Of a stretch of DNA of 33,799 bases, positions 1-7,529 are shown one piece after another; position 1 is the stretch's first letter; each line of letters opens with the position of its first letter. The stretch is from Pseudomonadota bacterium. GTDB lineage: Bacteria > Pseudomonadota > Gammaproteobacteria > Enterobacterales > Enterobacteriaceae. The notes under the pieces were generated by a model that saw only the letters and a program-made list of their open reading frames with translations, made no database searches and was not told the DNA's origin. Position numbers and translations under genes: made by a program. The stretch spans positions 1 to 33,799 of the forward strand of contig JAEYFY010000099.1 of the NCBI GenBank assembly GCA_023454395.1, read 5' to 3'.

Positions 1-146
1 TGTCGGCATTACGCAAGATTGATAGATTATCTTATTTAAATAATTCCACACGTAGTGAAGCTGTTGAATTATTAGTTGATCACTATATTGAAAATTTAAT
101 TCAATCAACACTTGCTGAAATAGCAGAGAAAGAAAAAAAGAATTAA
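1..146 (+). CDS. C-terminal end of a ribbon-helix-helix-like small protein (partial, 5' end outside window)
   Basis: An open frame enters from the left edge (codons in frame from base 3) and ends at TAA 144-146, giving 47 visible residues. The visible part reads as a basic helix with LRKIDRLS, then NNSTRSEAVELLVDHYIEN, and ends in a charged EKEKKN tail. The 'TRSEAVxxLVxxYIE' pattern is typical of the second helix of MetJ/Arc/CopG-type (ribbon-helix-helix) DNA-binding proteins, but the beta strand is not visible. It is followed by a strong terminator, so it is probably a separate transcription unit from the ter genes. In other ter clusters a gene called terW lies next to terY1; I cannot tell whether this is its equivalent. 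The assignment is inference from a short fragment. Confidence 0.5.
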   Translation, partial: SALRKIDRLSYLNNSTRSEAVELLVDHYIENLIQSTLAEIAEKEKKN

Positions 147-155
147 AAGTAAATA

Positions 156-197
156 ATATAAAGTAACTTAATATCTCAGTATCAAGTTACTTTATAT
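156..197. terminator. Perfect 14-bp inverted repeat, rho-independent terminator (bidirectional look)
   Basis: Arms ATATAAAGTAACTT (156-169) and AAGTTACTTTATAT (184-197) are perfectly complementary with a 14-nt loop. It begins 10 nt after the stop of the partial upstream gene. The arms themselves supply the A and T runs, so it could stop transcription from either side. Confidence 0.75.
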
Positions 198-683
198 ACA
201 ATAAAAAATAGAAACCGAAATAAAAAATATATAAAAACTTATTTTATAAAGTTGATTCATATATTTATCCACTAGCTTATTTTATTTTAAATTACTTCAA
301 AAATAAAAAAATAATAATATATTAATGCTTTGAATTTATTGGTTTTTATAATTATTACTATTTTTAGTTAAAATCGTATTTATACTTAATCACTATTAGC
401 TATTCATTTGATATTACTCTTATTAAGATGATCCAATAAGATATATTTTCTTTAAAGAAAATAAAATAAAATCGCTTCATTACTCAATTCAAAGGGGATA
501 AATAGGTTAATTCTTCTTTTATTTTACTTTTCATACTATCTTCATTCGGATTAATAATATTGGACAATCATCACTGCGTTTTTCCTCTAATTTAATTAAA
601 CTAAGCATAATCTCAATTGAACACCTTCACGAGTCGGTTAGTATATTAATCGCTTATCTCTATCTCACTCACAGGATTAATGC
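198..683. other. AT-rich spacer ahead of the ter operon, with a weak candidate promoter
   Basis: I see no credible gene in these 486 bases, which are extremely A/T-rich apart from about 540-660. A possible sigma70 promoter for the operon is TTGAAC (617-622) and TAGTAT (639-644) with 16-bp spacing; an alternative -10 is TATATT (642-647) with 19-bp spacing. Neither is strong, so this is a suggestion only. An AGGA ribosome site lies at 673-676, 7 bases before the terY1 ATG. Confidence 0.4.
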
Positions 684-1322
684 ATGAGAAGATTGCCAGT
701 TTACCTTTTACTTGATACATCGACTTCCATGTATGGAGAGCCTATTGCAGCAGTAAAAAATGGCGTTGAAATGCTCTTATCAACGCTACGCCAAGATCCT
801 TACGCATTAGAAACGGCTTATATTTCTATCATCACCTTTGACTCAACCGCACAACAAGTTGTGCCACTCACTGATTTAATCAATTTTAAAGTACCTGATT
901 TAGTCGCAAGTGGAACAACAGCATTAGGTTCTGCGCTCACTTTAGTTTCTAGTCGTATTGAAAAAGAAGTACAAAAAACGACGGCTGAAACAAAAGGCGA
1001 TTGGCGTCCGTTAGTTTTTGTGATGACAGATGGCGCTCCCACAGACGATTGGAAAAAAGGCGTTGAGAAATTTAAAGCGGCACGCACTGGCGTTGTTATT
1101 GCGTGTGCAGCAGGACGAGCAGCACAAACTGATGTCCTAAAAAACATTACTGAAATTGTATTACAGCTAGATACTGCGGATGCCAATACCATTAAGTCAT
1201 TCTTTAAGTGGGTTTCAGCCAGTATTTCTGTCGGTAGTCAAAAAGTCGATTTAACTAAGAAAGATATTAGTGATCTTGATGACTTACCACCGCCACCTCC
1301 TGAGGTTAACGTTGTACTTTAA
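684..1322 (+). CDS. terY: TerY1, von Willebrand factor A domain protein of the tellurite/stress operon
   Basis: Cytoplasmic vWA protein of 212 aa with no signal peptide or membrane segment. The metal-ion-dependent adhesion site is intact: D11-x-S-x-S in LLLDTSTSM, a central threonine in 'SGTTALGSAL', and the distal aspartate in 'VMTDGAPTDDW'. The protein ends with LPPPPPEVNVVL, a proline run shared with the second paralogue downstream. In TerY-P modules vWA proteins are thought to act as metal-dependent assembly partners for TerD-family proteins, a PP2C phosphatase and a kinase; all of these follow here. First gene of the operon; SD AGGA at 673-676. The gap to terX is short (17 bp). Family assignment is firm; the molecular role is inferred from published genome-context work on Ter systems. 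Confidence 0.93.
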   Translation: MRRLPVYLLLDTSTSMYGEPIAAVKNGVEMLLSTLRQDPYALETAYISIITFDSTAQQVVPLTDLINFKVPDLVASGTTALGSALTLVSSRIEKEVQKTTAETKGDWRPLVFVMTDGAPTDDWKKGVEKFKAARTGVVIACAAGRAAQTDVLKNITEIVLQLDTADANTIKSFFKWVSASISVGSQKVDLTKKDISDLDDLPPPPPEVNVVL

Positions 1323-1339
1323 ATAAAAAAGGAATGAAT

Positions 1340-1981
1340 ATGTCTGTTAGTTTAAAAAAAGGACAAGGTGTTAGTTTAAAGAAAAATGAATATGACCTTT
1401 CCTCTGTCACTATTGGTTTAGGTTGGGATATCAACGAAGAAAAACGCGGATTCCTTGGTGGGCTTTTTGGTAAAAAAAGCGAAGAATACGATTTAGATGT
1501 TATTGCTTTCTTATGTGGCGAAAACGGCAAAGTAAACGATTTAGGGGCCATTGAAGGTGGACAACCCTCTCTCGTCAATGGCGATATTATTTTCTTTAAT
1601 AGCCTACAACACAAATCAGGACAGATTTGGTTAACGGGTGATAACCGAACTGGCGCAGGTGATGGCGATGATGAACAGATCATCGTGAAATTAAACACAC
1701 TAGATCCTAAATTTACCAAAATCGTCTTTATTGTTCAGATTTACAATGGTCGAGAACGACAACAACACTTTGGTAAAGTACAAAACGCCTTTATCCGTGC
1801 TGTTGATGCAAAAAATGTCGAAATGGCTCGTTTTGATTTATCGGGAGGCGAAGCCTTCAACAACCAACGTTCCATGCTGTTTGCTGAATTAGTCAGAGAA
1901 GAAAATGGCTGGAAACTTAACGCCATTGGGGAACCTTCAAGTTCAGATAGCTTTATTTCTTACTTAAAGGATTTCGCCTAA
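1340..1981 (+). CDS. terX: TerX, TerD-family calcium-binding-type stress protein
   Basis: Single TerD-type domain protein (213 aa from this start). The N-terminus MSVSLKKGQGVSLKK matches the family opening. Other landmarks are 'GLGWD', 'YDLDVIAFLC', 'GDNRTGAGDGDDEQI' with its acidic Ca2+-binding-type loop, and 'VQIYNGRERQQHFGKVQNAFIR'. I chose the ATG at 1340 rather than the one at 1334. The AAGGA ribosome site (1329-1333) touches the first ATG but sits 6 bases before the second, and the second gives the conserved start. TerX is the TerD paralogue usually found between two terY genes, exactly as here. The stop codon overlaps the next start by one base (TAATG), so it is probably translationally coupled to terY2. 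Confidence 0.93.
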   Translation: MSVSLKKGQGVSLKKNEYDLSSVTIGLGWDINEEKRGFLGGLFGKKSEEYDLDVIAFLCGENGKVNDLGAIEGGQPSLVNGDIIFFNSLQHKSGQIWLTGDNRTGAGDGDDEQIIVKLNTLDPKFTKIVFIVQIYNGRERQQHFGKVQNAFIRAVDAKNVEMARFDLSGGEAFNNQRSMLFAELVREENGWKLNAIGEPSSSDSFISYLKDFA

Positions 1982-2619
1982 TGAGAAGACTTCCTGTTTA
2001 CTTGCTGATTGATACTTCAGGATCAATGAGAGGTGAATCTATTCATGCAGTTAACGTGGGGATACAAACAATGCTTAATGCATTGAGACAAGATCCTTAC
2101 GCATTAGAAAGCGTGCATATCTCTATCATCACCTATGATAACGAGGCTCGTGAATTTATCCCATTAACTGCATTAGAAGATTTTCAATTCTCCGATATCA
2201 CAGTGCCTAGCTCTGGCGGCACTTTCACGGGTGCTGCGCTGGAGTGTTTAATCAAGTGTGTCGATCGTGATATTAAACGTTCCGATGGTGACCAAAAAGG
2301 TGATTGGCGCCCTCTCGTCTTTTTAATGACGGATGGCACACCTTCTGATGCTTATGCCTACGGTGAAGCGATTAAAGAAGTGAAAAAGCGCTCATTTGGT
2401 TCGATCATCGCTTGCGCTGTTGGTCCTAAAGCCAAACACGATCACCTTAAAGAGCTTACCTCTCAAGTGGTTGCTTTAGAAACGCTAGACTCTAATGCCT
2501 TCTCTGGCTTTTTTAAATGGGTTTCTGCCAGTGTCGCATCTGGCAGTTCAAGTGCAGGAGTGAATACGGATAAAGACACCCTACCGCCACCACCTCCTGA
2601 AATCCAACTGGTATTGTGA
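1981..2619 (+). CDS. terY: TerY2, von Willebrand factor A domain protein
   Basis: Paralogue of terY1 with the same length (212 aa). The opening MRRLPVYLLIDTSGSM carries the MIDAS D11-x-S-x-S. The second MIDAS region is 'SSGGTFTGAAL' and the third 'FLMTDGTPSD'. The C-terminus LPPPPPEIQLVL repeats the proline-run tail of terY1, while the residues just before it differ, so the tail is conserved beyond its surroundings. The start overlaps the terX stop by one base, with an AAAGGA ribosome site inside the terX end. A hairpin terminator follows immediately, so terY1-terX-terY2 may be made in excess over the downstream genes. The family call is secure. Confidence 0.93.
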   Translation: MRRLPVYLLIDTSGSMRGESIHAVNVGIQTMLNALRQDPYALESVHISIITYDNEAREFIPLTALEDFQFSDITVPSSGGTFTGAALECLIKCVDRDIKRSDGDQKGDWRPLVFLMTDGTPSDAYAYGEAIKEVKKRSFGSIIACAVGPKAKHDHLKELTSQVVALETLDSNAFSGFFKWVSASVASGSSSAGVNTDKDTLPPPPPEIQLVL

Positions 2620-2624
2620 TCCAC

Positions 2625-2662
2625 AAAAGCAAAGCGCTTCAAAAGGCTTTGCTTTTATTTTA
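2625..2662 (+). terminator. Terminator/attenuator between terY2 and terY3
   Basis: Arms AAAAGCAAAGC (2625-2635) and GCTTTGCTTTT (2646-2656) are perfectly complementary over 11 bp around a 10-nt loop, followed by ATTTTATT. It begins 5 bases after the terY2 stop, inside what otherwise reads as one operon. Either an independent promoter serves terY3 or this is a partial terminator that sets the ratio of upstream to downstream products. Confidence 0.8.
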
Positions 2663-2724
2663 TTCAGGCTTTGATTTACCCATCACAATACATAACAGCC
2701 ACGATAAAGTAATAAGGTATAACA

Positions 2725-3765
2725 ATGAGAAGGCTACCCATTTTCTTTGTTTTAGATTGTTCAGAATCCATGATCGGTGAAAACCTAAAAAAGATGAATG
2801 ACGGTCTAACGATGATTATTAGCGACCTAAGGCGAGATCCGCACGCTCTTGAAACTGCTTGTATCTCTGTTATCGCTTTTGCTGGCGTTGCAAAAACGAT
2901 TGTTCCACTCACTGAAGTCGTCTCTTTTTATCCTCCTCAACTTCCTTTAGGAGGAGGCACTTCATTAGGCAGCGCATTACGAGAACTTTCTCACCAAATC
3001 GACACTCAAGTAAGAAAAACCACACTTGAACAAAAAGGCGATTGGAAACCTGTCGTTTACCTTTTAACTGACGGCAGACCTACTGATGATTGCGCGCAAG
3101 AGATCAAACGCTGGAAAGCTCACTACGCCAACAAAGTTAACTTAATTGCGATTGGATTAGGCTTAAGCGCAGACTTACATGTACTGTCGCAATTAACTGA
3201 AAATGTGCTGTTATTTACCGAAGCACAAGAAGGTGATTTTACTCGTTTCATTAAATGGATAACGATGTCAGTGGTTTCTCATAGCCGAAGTGTTGGCGAA
3301 GAGGCACCACCCCTTTTAAGTCAAACAGAGCATATTGTTCGTCTTGCAAAAGATGAAGTTGCTCGTGCCTATGATGAATCTTGTGTCACTTTCGTCGGGC
3401 GTTGTAGCCACACTCGTTCACCTTATTTAATGAAATATGAACGTCCACCAATGAAAGCTTCAGGGCTTGATTTCAACCTCAATCTTAATGGCTTTAATTT
3501 AACAGGTTGCTACACCTTAAATGAAGATTACTTTGCATGGAGTGATCTCAGCGCCACGGCATATCAAGTTAACACCAGCGAACTTCATGGTACACCCGGT
3601 TGCCCTTATTGCGGCAATGCGACTGCTTTTGCCGTTTGCCAATGTGGTAAATTACTCTGTGTAAATGGCCCTGAAACCGTTATTTGTCCTTGGTGCGATA
3701 ACAACATCACCTTTGGTGATAACAGCAACCAATCTGACTTTGATGTCACACGAGGTAAAGGCTAA
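2725..3765 (+). CDS. terY: TerY3, vWA protein with C-terminal cysteine-rich (zinc ribbon) domain
   Basis: 346 aa. The N-terminal vWA domain (about 1-200) opens MRRLPIFFVLDCSESM with an intact MIDAS (D11-x-S-x-S) and has 'GGGTSLGSAL' and 'LLTDGRPTDD'. Instead of the proline tail it carries an extra region of about 140 aa. This ends in a cysteine-rich unit (about residues 291-324) with CPYC, CQCG and CPWC pairs, corresponding to the TerY-C metal-binding domain described for long TerY proteins. SD AAGG lies 7 bases before the ATG. The stop overlaps the phosphatase start by one base (TAATG), tying it to the phosphatase and kinase rather than to terY1/terY2. This is the long vWA type that characterises TerY-P triads. 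Confidence 0.92.
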   Translation: MRRLPIFFVLDCSESMIGENLKKMNDGLTMIISDLRRDPHALETACISVIAFAGVAKTIVPLTEVVSFYPPQLPLGGGTSLGSALRELSHQIDTQVRKTTLEQKGDWKPVVYLLTDGRPTDDCAQEIKRWKAHYANKVNLIAIGLGLSADLHVLSQLTENVLLFTEAQEGDFTRFIKWITMSVVSHSRSVGEEAPPLLSQTEHIVRLAKDEVARAYDESCVTFVGRCSHTRSPYLMKYERPPMKASGLDFNLNLNGFNLTGCYTLNEDYFAWSDLSATAYQVNTSELHGTPGCPYCGNATAFAVCQCGKLLCVNGPETVICPWCDNNITFGDNSNQSDFDVTRGKG

Positions 3766-5261
3766 TGGATAAAAAAGCCCTACTCAAAAAACTGATTATT
3801 GATGACACGCTGACACAACATCGCATTCCTGTACATGAGGAGCTTGTTATTGCGCTGTATGAAGATATGGAAATCGCTCAACACATTGATTTTATTATTG
3901 ATAAAATTAACGCTAAAACGGCAGAAAAAATCACACCACAAGACAAGACACAACCTATTCTTCTGTTATTACCACCCGCTCGTAATTTAGCGGGTGAAGA
4001 AACATCATTAACAGAAGATAGCTCATTAAAGCCTGGTCAAATTCCAACGCACTCGTCGCCAATGCCAACAGAAAAACCGATTATTCATCGCCCTACGGCA
4101 AAAATTACCCTTTCTAATGCCAAAGTAGGTACAGCGTTCAATTCTACGCTCAGTATCGAGCTAAATACCCTCGAAATTGCCGAAATTGATGCGGTTGATA
4201 TTCCTGAAGGGCTTGGAATAACCTTTGATCATGAAAATCGCTGCTTAGTGGGTATGCCAACAAACAGTGGCAATTTCACATTGATTGTCCATTGGTCTGT
4301 TAATGCCGTTTGCTATCACGATGAAGTCTTATTAATCATCAATCCTGATCCGCGTAGCTTATGGCAAATCAATGAACCTCCCGCGGATAGCCCTTATCCC
4401 AAAGCCCATATAGATAGCAAACTTATTCTTGAAGAAGATATTCGAATTGCGGCAGCAAGCCGTCGTGGGCGTTCTCATGAACATGCCGGCACATTCCGTG
4501 ATGATGATTTTTATATTCACCACGATAATCACAGCCAATGGAATATTTTAATTGTTGCTGATGGTGCAGGCAGCGCTCGCTATTCTCGCGAAGGCTCTCG
4601 CATTGCTATCAATACTGTAAGCCATTATTTAAAATCACAATTAAGCGTGAAAAATGATGCATTTAAACCCCATCTTGAAGCCATTCATCAATGGAATGAC
4701 GCCAACGCCATTAATCAAGTGGGTAGCTTCTTTGCTCAACTCTTTCGTAATGCGGCACAATTAGCGGTTAACAACCTTAAAAACGAAGCTATTCATATTA
4801 ATGAGCCTGTAAAATCTTTTTCTACTACGTTATTAGCTACGGTTTCTTTACGTATCAATGATGAGTTATTTGCCGCCTCCTTTTGGATGGGAGATGGTGC
4901 GATTGCCGCTTATGGTCCTGCCGGAAAAGTGCGCATTTTAGGTATTCCTGATAGTGGTGAATATGCAGGACAAACCCGTTTTCTTGATGATAGTGCGCTC
5001 AACGATGCGGAATTTAATCGACGTATTATTATTGGTAAATGGAAAGAAATTTCACATCTTATTTTAATGACAGATGGGGTGTCCGATCCGGTATTTGAAA
5101 CCGACAATGGCTTACAAGATCCCAATAAATGGGCTGCACTCATTGATGAAATATCGCCTTGTTTAGCCTCTCCTGAAAATGCAGATAACGCATTGACTGA
5201 ATGGCTGAATTTCTTTTCAGCAGGCAATCACGATGACCGCACTCTGGTTGTGGCTTGGTAA
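3765..5261 (+). CDS. PP2C-family Ser/Thr protein phosphatase with N-terminal Ig-like domain (TerY-P phosphatase)
   Basis: 498 aa, cytoplasmic. The C-terminal half (about 215-498) is a PP2C catalytic domain. It shows 'DDDF' early, 'LIVADGAGSARYSREGS' (metal-binding DG), 'SFWMGDGAIAAYG', 'LILMTDGVSDP' and the terminal 'HDDRTLVVAW', so the acidic metal ligands look intact. Residues about 110-195 resemble a putative-Ig/cadherin-like beta-sandwich ('GTAFNSTLSIEL', 'GLGITFDHENRCLVGMPTNSGNFTL'), the fold often annotated He_PIG. A low-complexity linker (about 65-110) precedes it. The gene overlaps terY3 by one base and is followed after 27 bases by a kinase. Phosphatase plus kinase plus vWA is the TerY-P triad. 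It presumably dephosphorylates the neighbouring kinase or Ter proteins; that is inference. Confidence 0.9.
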   Translation: MDKKALLKKLIIDDTLTQHRIPVHEELVIALYEDMEIAQHIDFIIDKINAKTAEKITPQDKTQPILLLLPPARNLAGEETSLTEDSSLKPGQIPTHSSPMPTEKPIIHRPTAKITLSNAKVGTAFNSTLSIELNTLEIAEIDAVDIPEGLGITFDHENRCLVGMPTNSGNFTLIVHWSVNAVCYHDEVLLIINPDPRSLWQINEPPADSPYPKAHIDSKLILEEDIRIAAASRRGRSHEHAGTFRDDDFYIHHDNHSQWNILIVADGAGSARYSREGSRIAINTVSHYLKSQLSVKNDAFKPHLEAIHQWNDANAINQVGSFFAQLFRNAAQLAVNNLKNEAIHINEPVKSFSTTLLATVSLRINDELFAASFWMGDGAIAAYGPAGKVRILGIPDSGEYAGQTRFLDDSALNDAEFNRRIIIGKWKEISHLILMTDGVSDPVFETDNGLQDPNKWAALIDEISPCLASPENADNALTEWLNFFSAGNHDDRTLVVAW

Positions 5262-5288
5262 TCATAAAAGAGAGAATGGGTGAATTTC

Positions 5289-6788
5289 ATGGCAGAGATC
5301 ATTACCTGTACAACGCAAAGTGGAAAAACAGTTCAGTACGTCAATGAGATCATTGGCTCTGGCTCTATGAAAGATGTCTATTTTTCCCCTGACCGAACCT
5401 ACGTTGTCGCCTTCTATAAAACAAAACAGAATGCACAAGCCAAAGATAGAATCGATATGATTACAGGCTCTTATCGACATAATATCTTTGAACAAAGTGG
5501 TGGAGAATATTGGAAAAACCTCTTTTGCTGGCCAACAGATGTTGTCGAACATCAAGGCAAAATTGGTATTGTTGTTCCAACTTATCAATCCCACTTTTTC
5601 TTTAAATATGGTTCTAAAAACAATGACTTTCTTGCGATAAAAGGTCGAGAAAAAGAAGGTAAATGGTTTGCTAGTGCCAATAACCAAAATAAATTTCTCG
5701 ATCCTCGTGAAAGAGGCAATCTATTAAATTATCTGAAAGTCTGTTTATTGCTCTCTCGTGCCGTACGTCGAATGCATGCAGCAGGCTTATGTCACAGTGA
5801 TTTAAGCTATAAAAACGTCCTTATCGATCCTGAGCAAGGTCATGCCTGTGTTATTGATATTGACGGTTTAGTGGTTCCTGGGAAATACCCCCCAGATGTA
5901 GTGGGAACGCCTGATTTTATTGCACCTGAAGTGGTAAAAACTGGCCATTTACCGAAAGAAGATCCTAACCGTATCTTGCCAAGCATCACAACAGATAGAC
6001 ACGCACTTGCGGTATTAATCTATATGTATCTGTTTTATCGACACCCATTACGGGGCGGTAAAATTCACGATCTTGACGATGAAATGCGCGATGAAACACT
6101 CTCTATGGGTGAAAAAGCGTTGTTTATTGAGCACCCAACTGATCGTAGCAATGCCGTAAAACTTAATCAGGTAAAACCGTCATCACTACCTTGGGCTGAT
6201 CCTGAAAAAATCCCATACACGATTATGGGGCCGTACTTAACGCCTCTTTTTGAAAGAGCCTTTATGACAGGATTACACGATCCTTCACAACGCCCAACCG
6301 CAGATGAATGGGAAACGGCATTAGTCAAAACGGTAGATTTAGTTCAGCCTTGCCAAAATAAAGATTGTGAACAGCAATGGTATGTTTTTTCAGGCAAAAC
6401 ACAGCCTGTTTGCCCTTATTGTCACACGCCTTATAAAGGTCAGTTGCCGATTTTAAATCTCTACTCTTCGCGCAAGGCAGGTAGCTTTAGACCTGACGAT
6501 CACCGCTTAATGGTTTGGAGTAATCAATCACTCTTTCCTTGGCATGTTAATCGCCTTATTGCGCCCAATGAACGCACCACTGATGAACAAAAAAAACGTG
6601 TTGGTTATTTTGTTTATCACAACTCAACATGGTGGCTGGTTAATGAGCGTATTGAGGGATTGATGGTATTGCCAGAAAAAAAACAGATAGCCATTGGCGA
6701 TAAAATTGCCCTAACTGATGGATTACAATTTGTGTTATCAACAGAAGAAGGCGGACGACTGGTTGTGGTGCAATTAGTCTCAAATTAA
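5289..6788 (+). CDS. Ser/Thr protein kinase with zinc ribbon and FHA-like C-terminus (TerY-P kinase)
   Basis: 499 aa. Eukaryotic-type kinase domain (about 18-340): glycine loop IGSGSMKDVY, lysine K44 in 'VVAFYK', catalytic loop HSDLSYKN (D171, N176), a DFG-equivalent 'VIDIDG', and 'FIAPEVV' for the APE motif. All key residues are present, so it should be active. After the kinase come two cysteine pairs, 'CQNKDC' and 'CPYC' (about 350-380, a zinc ribbon). A final region of about 85 aa ends 'GDKIALTDGLQFVL' and resembles a degenerate FHA fold. I start at ATG 5289, which has GGGTGA (5278-5283) 5 bases upstream; a GTG at 5280 would add three residues. Last gene of the operon, followed by a terminator. 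Confidence 0.9.
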   Translation: MAEIITCTTQSGKTVQYVNEIIGSGSMKDVYFSPDRTYVVAFYKTKQNAQAKDRIDMITGSYRHNIFEQSGGEYWKNLFCWPTDVVEHQGKIGIVVPTYQSHFFFKYGSKNNDFLAIKGREKEGKWFASANNQNKFLDPRERGNLLNYLKVCLLLSRAVRRMHAAGLCHSDLSYKNVLIDPEQGHACVIDIDGLVVPGKYPPDVVGTPDFIAPEVVKTGHLPKEDPNRILPSITTDRHALAVLIYMYLFYRHPLRGGKIHDLDDEMRDETLSMGEKALFIEHPTDRSNAVKLNQVKPSSLPWADPEKIPYTIMGPYLTPLFERAFMTGLHDPSQRPTADEWETALVKTVDLVQPCQNKDCEQQWYVFSGKTQPVCPYCHTPYKGQLPILNLYSSRKAGSFRPDDHRLMVWSNQSLFPWHVNRLIAPNERTTDEQKKRVGYFVYHNSTWWLVNERIEGLMVLPEKKQIAIGDKIALTDGLQFVLSTEEGGRLVVVQLVSN

Positions 6789-6796
6789 TAATAACG

Positions 6797-6834
6797 AGAG
6801 AATAATCCGTTTAGTTTATCGTGGGTTATTCTCT
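6797..6834. terminator. Terminator after the ter operon, shared with the convergent gene
   Basis: Arms AGAGAATAATCC (6797-6808) and GGGTTATTCTCT (6823-6834) form a 12-bp stem with one G-T pair and a 14-nt loop. It lies between the kinase stop (6788) and the end of the convergent lipoprotein gene (6856), so it can serve both. Confidence 0.7.
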
Positions 6835-6855
6835 TTGCTATAAGCTATTTTTAAA

Positions 6856-7272
6856 TCAACGTTTAAATTCCATTGTTAAATTTAAATCTTTTGTCGGTTT
6901 TCCTGACTCATAACGCCATTTTTCCATAGCTCGAATAGTCGATAAACCAAAAACCTCCACTAAAGGGGAATCTAACATCCTAATATTTTGCACATATCCA
7001 TTTTCATCAATATCAAATTTAATATTTAACGTTCCCTCAATGCCTTGAGAATACGCTTTTGCAGGATAATCAGGAAATACTCGTAATAAATTCTTAGGGC
7101 GATTTTTAACCGTAAGATTTGACTCATTTATTTCACTCTGAGTTATTTTCTCTGGTTCATCGGCTAATTTTGCTTTCAATAATTGCACATCCGACTGTGT
7201 TGATTGAATAGCACATCCATTTAATAAAATGGTGCTGCAAAGTAAACTTAAAATAGCTAATTTTATTTTCAT
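6856..7272 (-). CDS. Small lipoprotein with TonB C-terminal domain
   Basis: 138 aa from the ATG at 7272. The N-terminus MKIKLAILSLLCSTILLNGC is a lipoprotein signal with lipobox LLNGC (Cys20). Residue +2 is Ala, not Asp, which by the Lol rule predicts the outer membrane. Residues about 60-135 match the TonB C-terminal fold: 'VFPDYPAKAYSQGIEGTLNIKFDIDENGYVQ', 'RMLDSP', 'AMEKWRYESG'. A longer frame begins at 7341, but its extra 23 residues would spoil the lipoprotein signal, so I reject it. There is no proline-rich linker or ordinary inner-membrane anchor, so it is unlikely to be the energising TonB. It may be a periplasmic or outer-membrane protein borrowing the TonB fold. No partner ExbB/ExbD gene is adjacent. 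Specific function unknown. Confidence 0.8.
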   Translation of the reverse strand: MKIKLAILSLLCSTILLNGCAIQSTQSDVQLLKAKLADEPEKITQSEINESNLTVKNRPKNLLRVFPDYPAKAYSQGIEGTLNIKFDIDENGYVQNIRMLDSPLVEVFGLSTIRAMEKWRYESGKPTKDLNLTMEFKR

Positions 7273-7529
7273 TTTTCTTTTCTGAAATAAGATTAAATAT
7301 AAAGATACAATAACATATCTCATTATCATTTCTATTCTCAATGAAATATTTAGTTAAGAAAAACTGTACAATCAATCATATTTCAGCCGTTCTATTTAAA
7401 TCAAAGTTAAATCACATATTCACGTCACACCCTCACTATTTAACGCTAACGTTCAATATTGGATATCAAGATCCCAGTTTATTACGCCCCGATATTTACA
7501 ATACCGCACAGTGATAATTGGAGGGGCTA

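Noticed and set aside
818..1192. Minus-strand open frame inside terY1, and similar antisense frames such as 1306-1719 and 4910-5227
   Set aside because: They lie entirely opposite genes with strong family motifs, lack ribosome sites and have no domain-like sequence; they are shadows.
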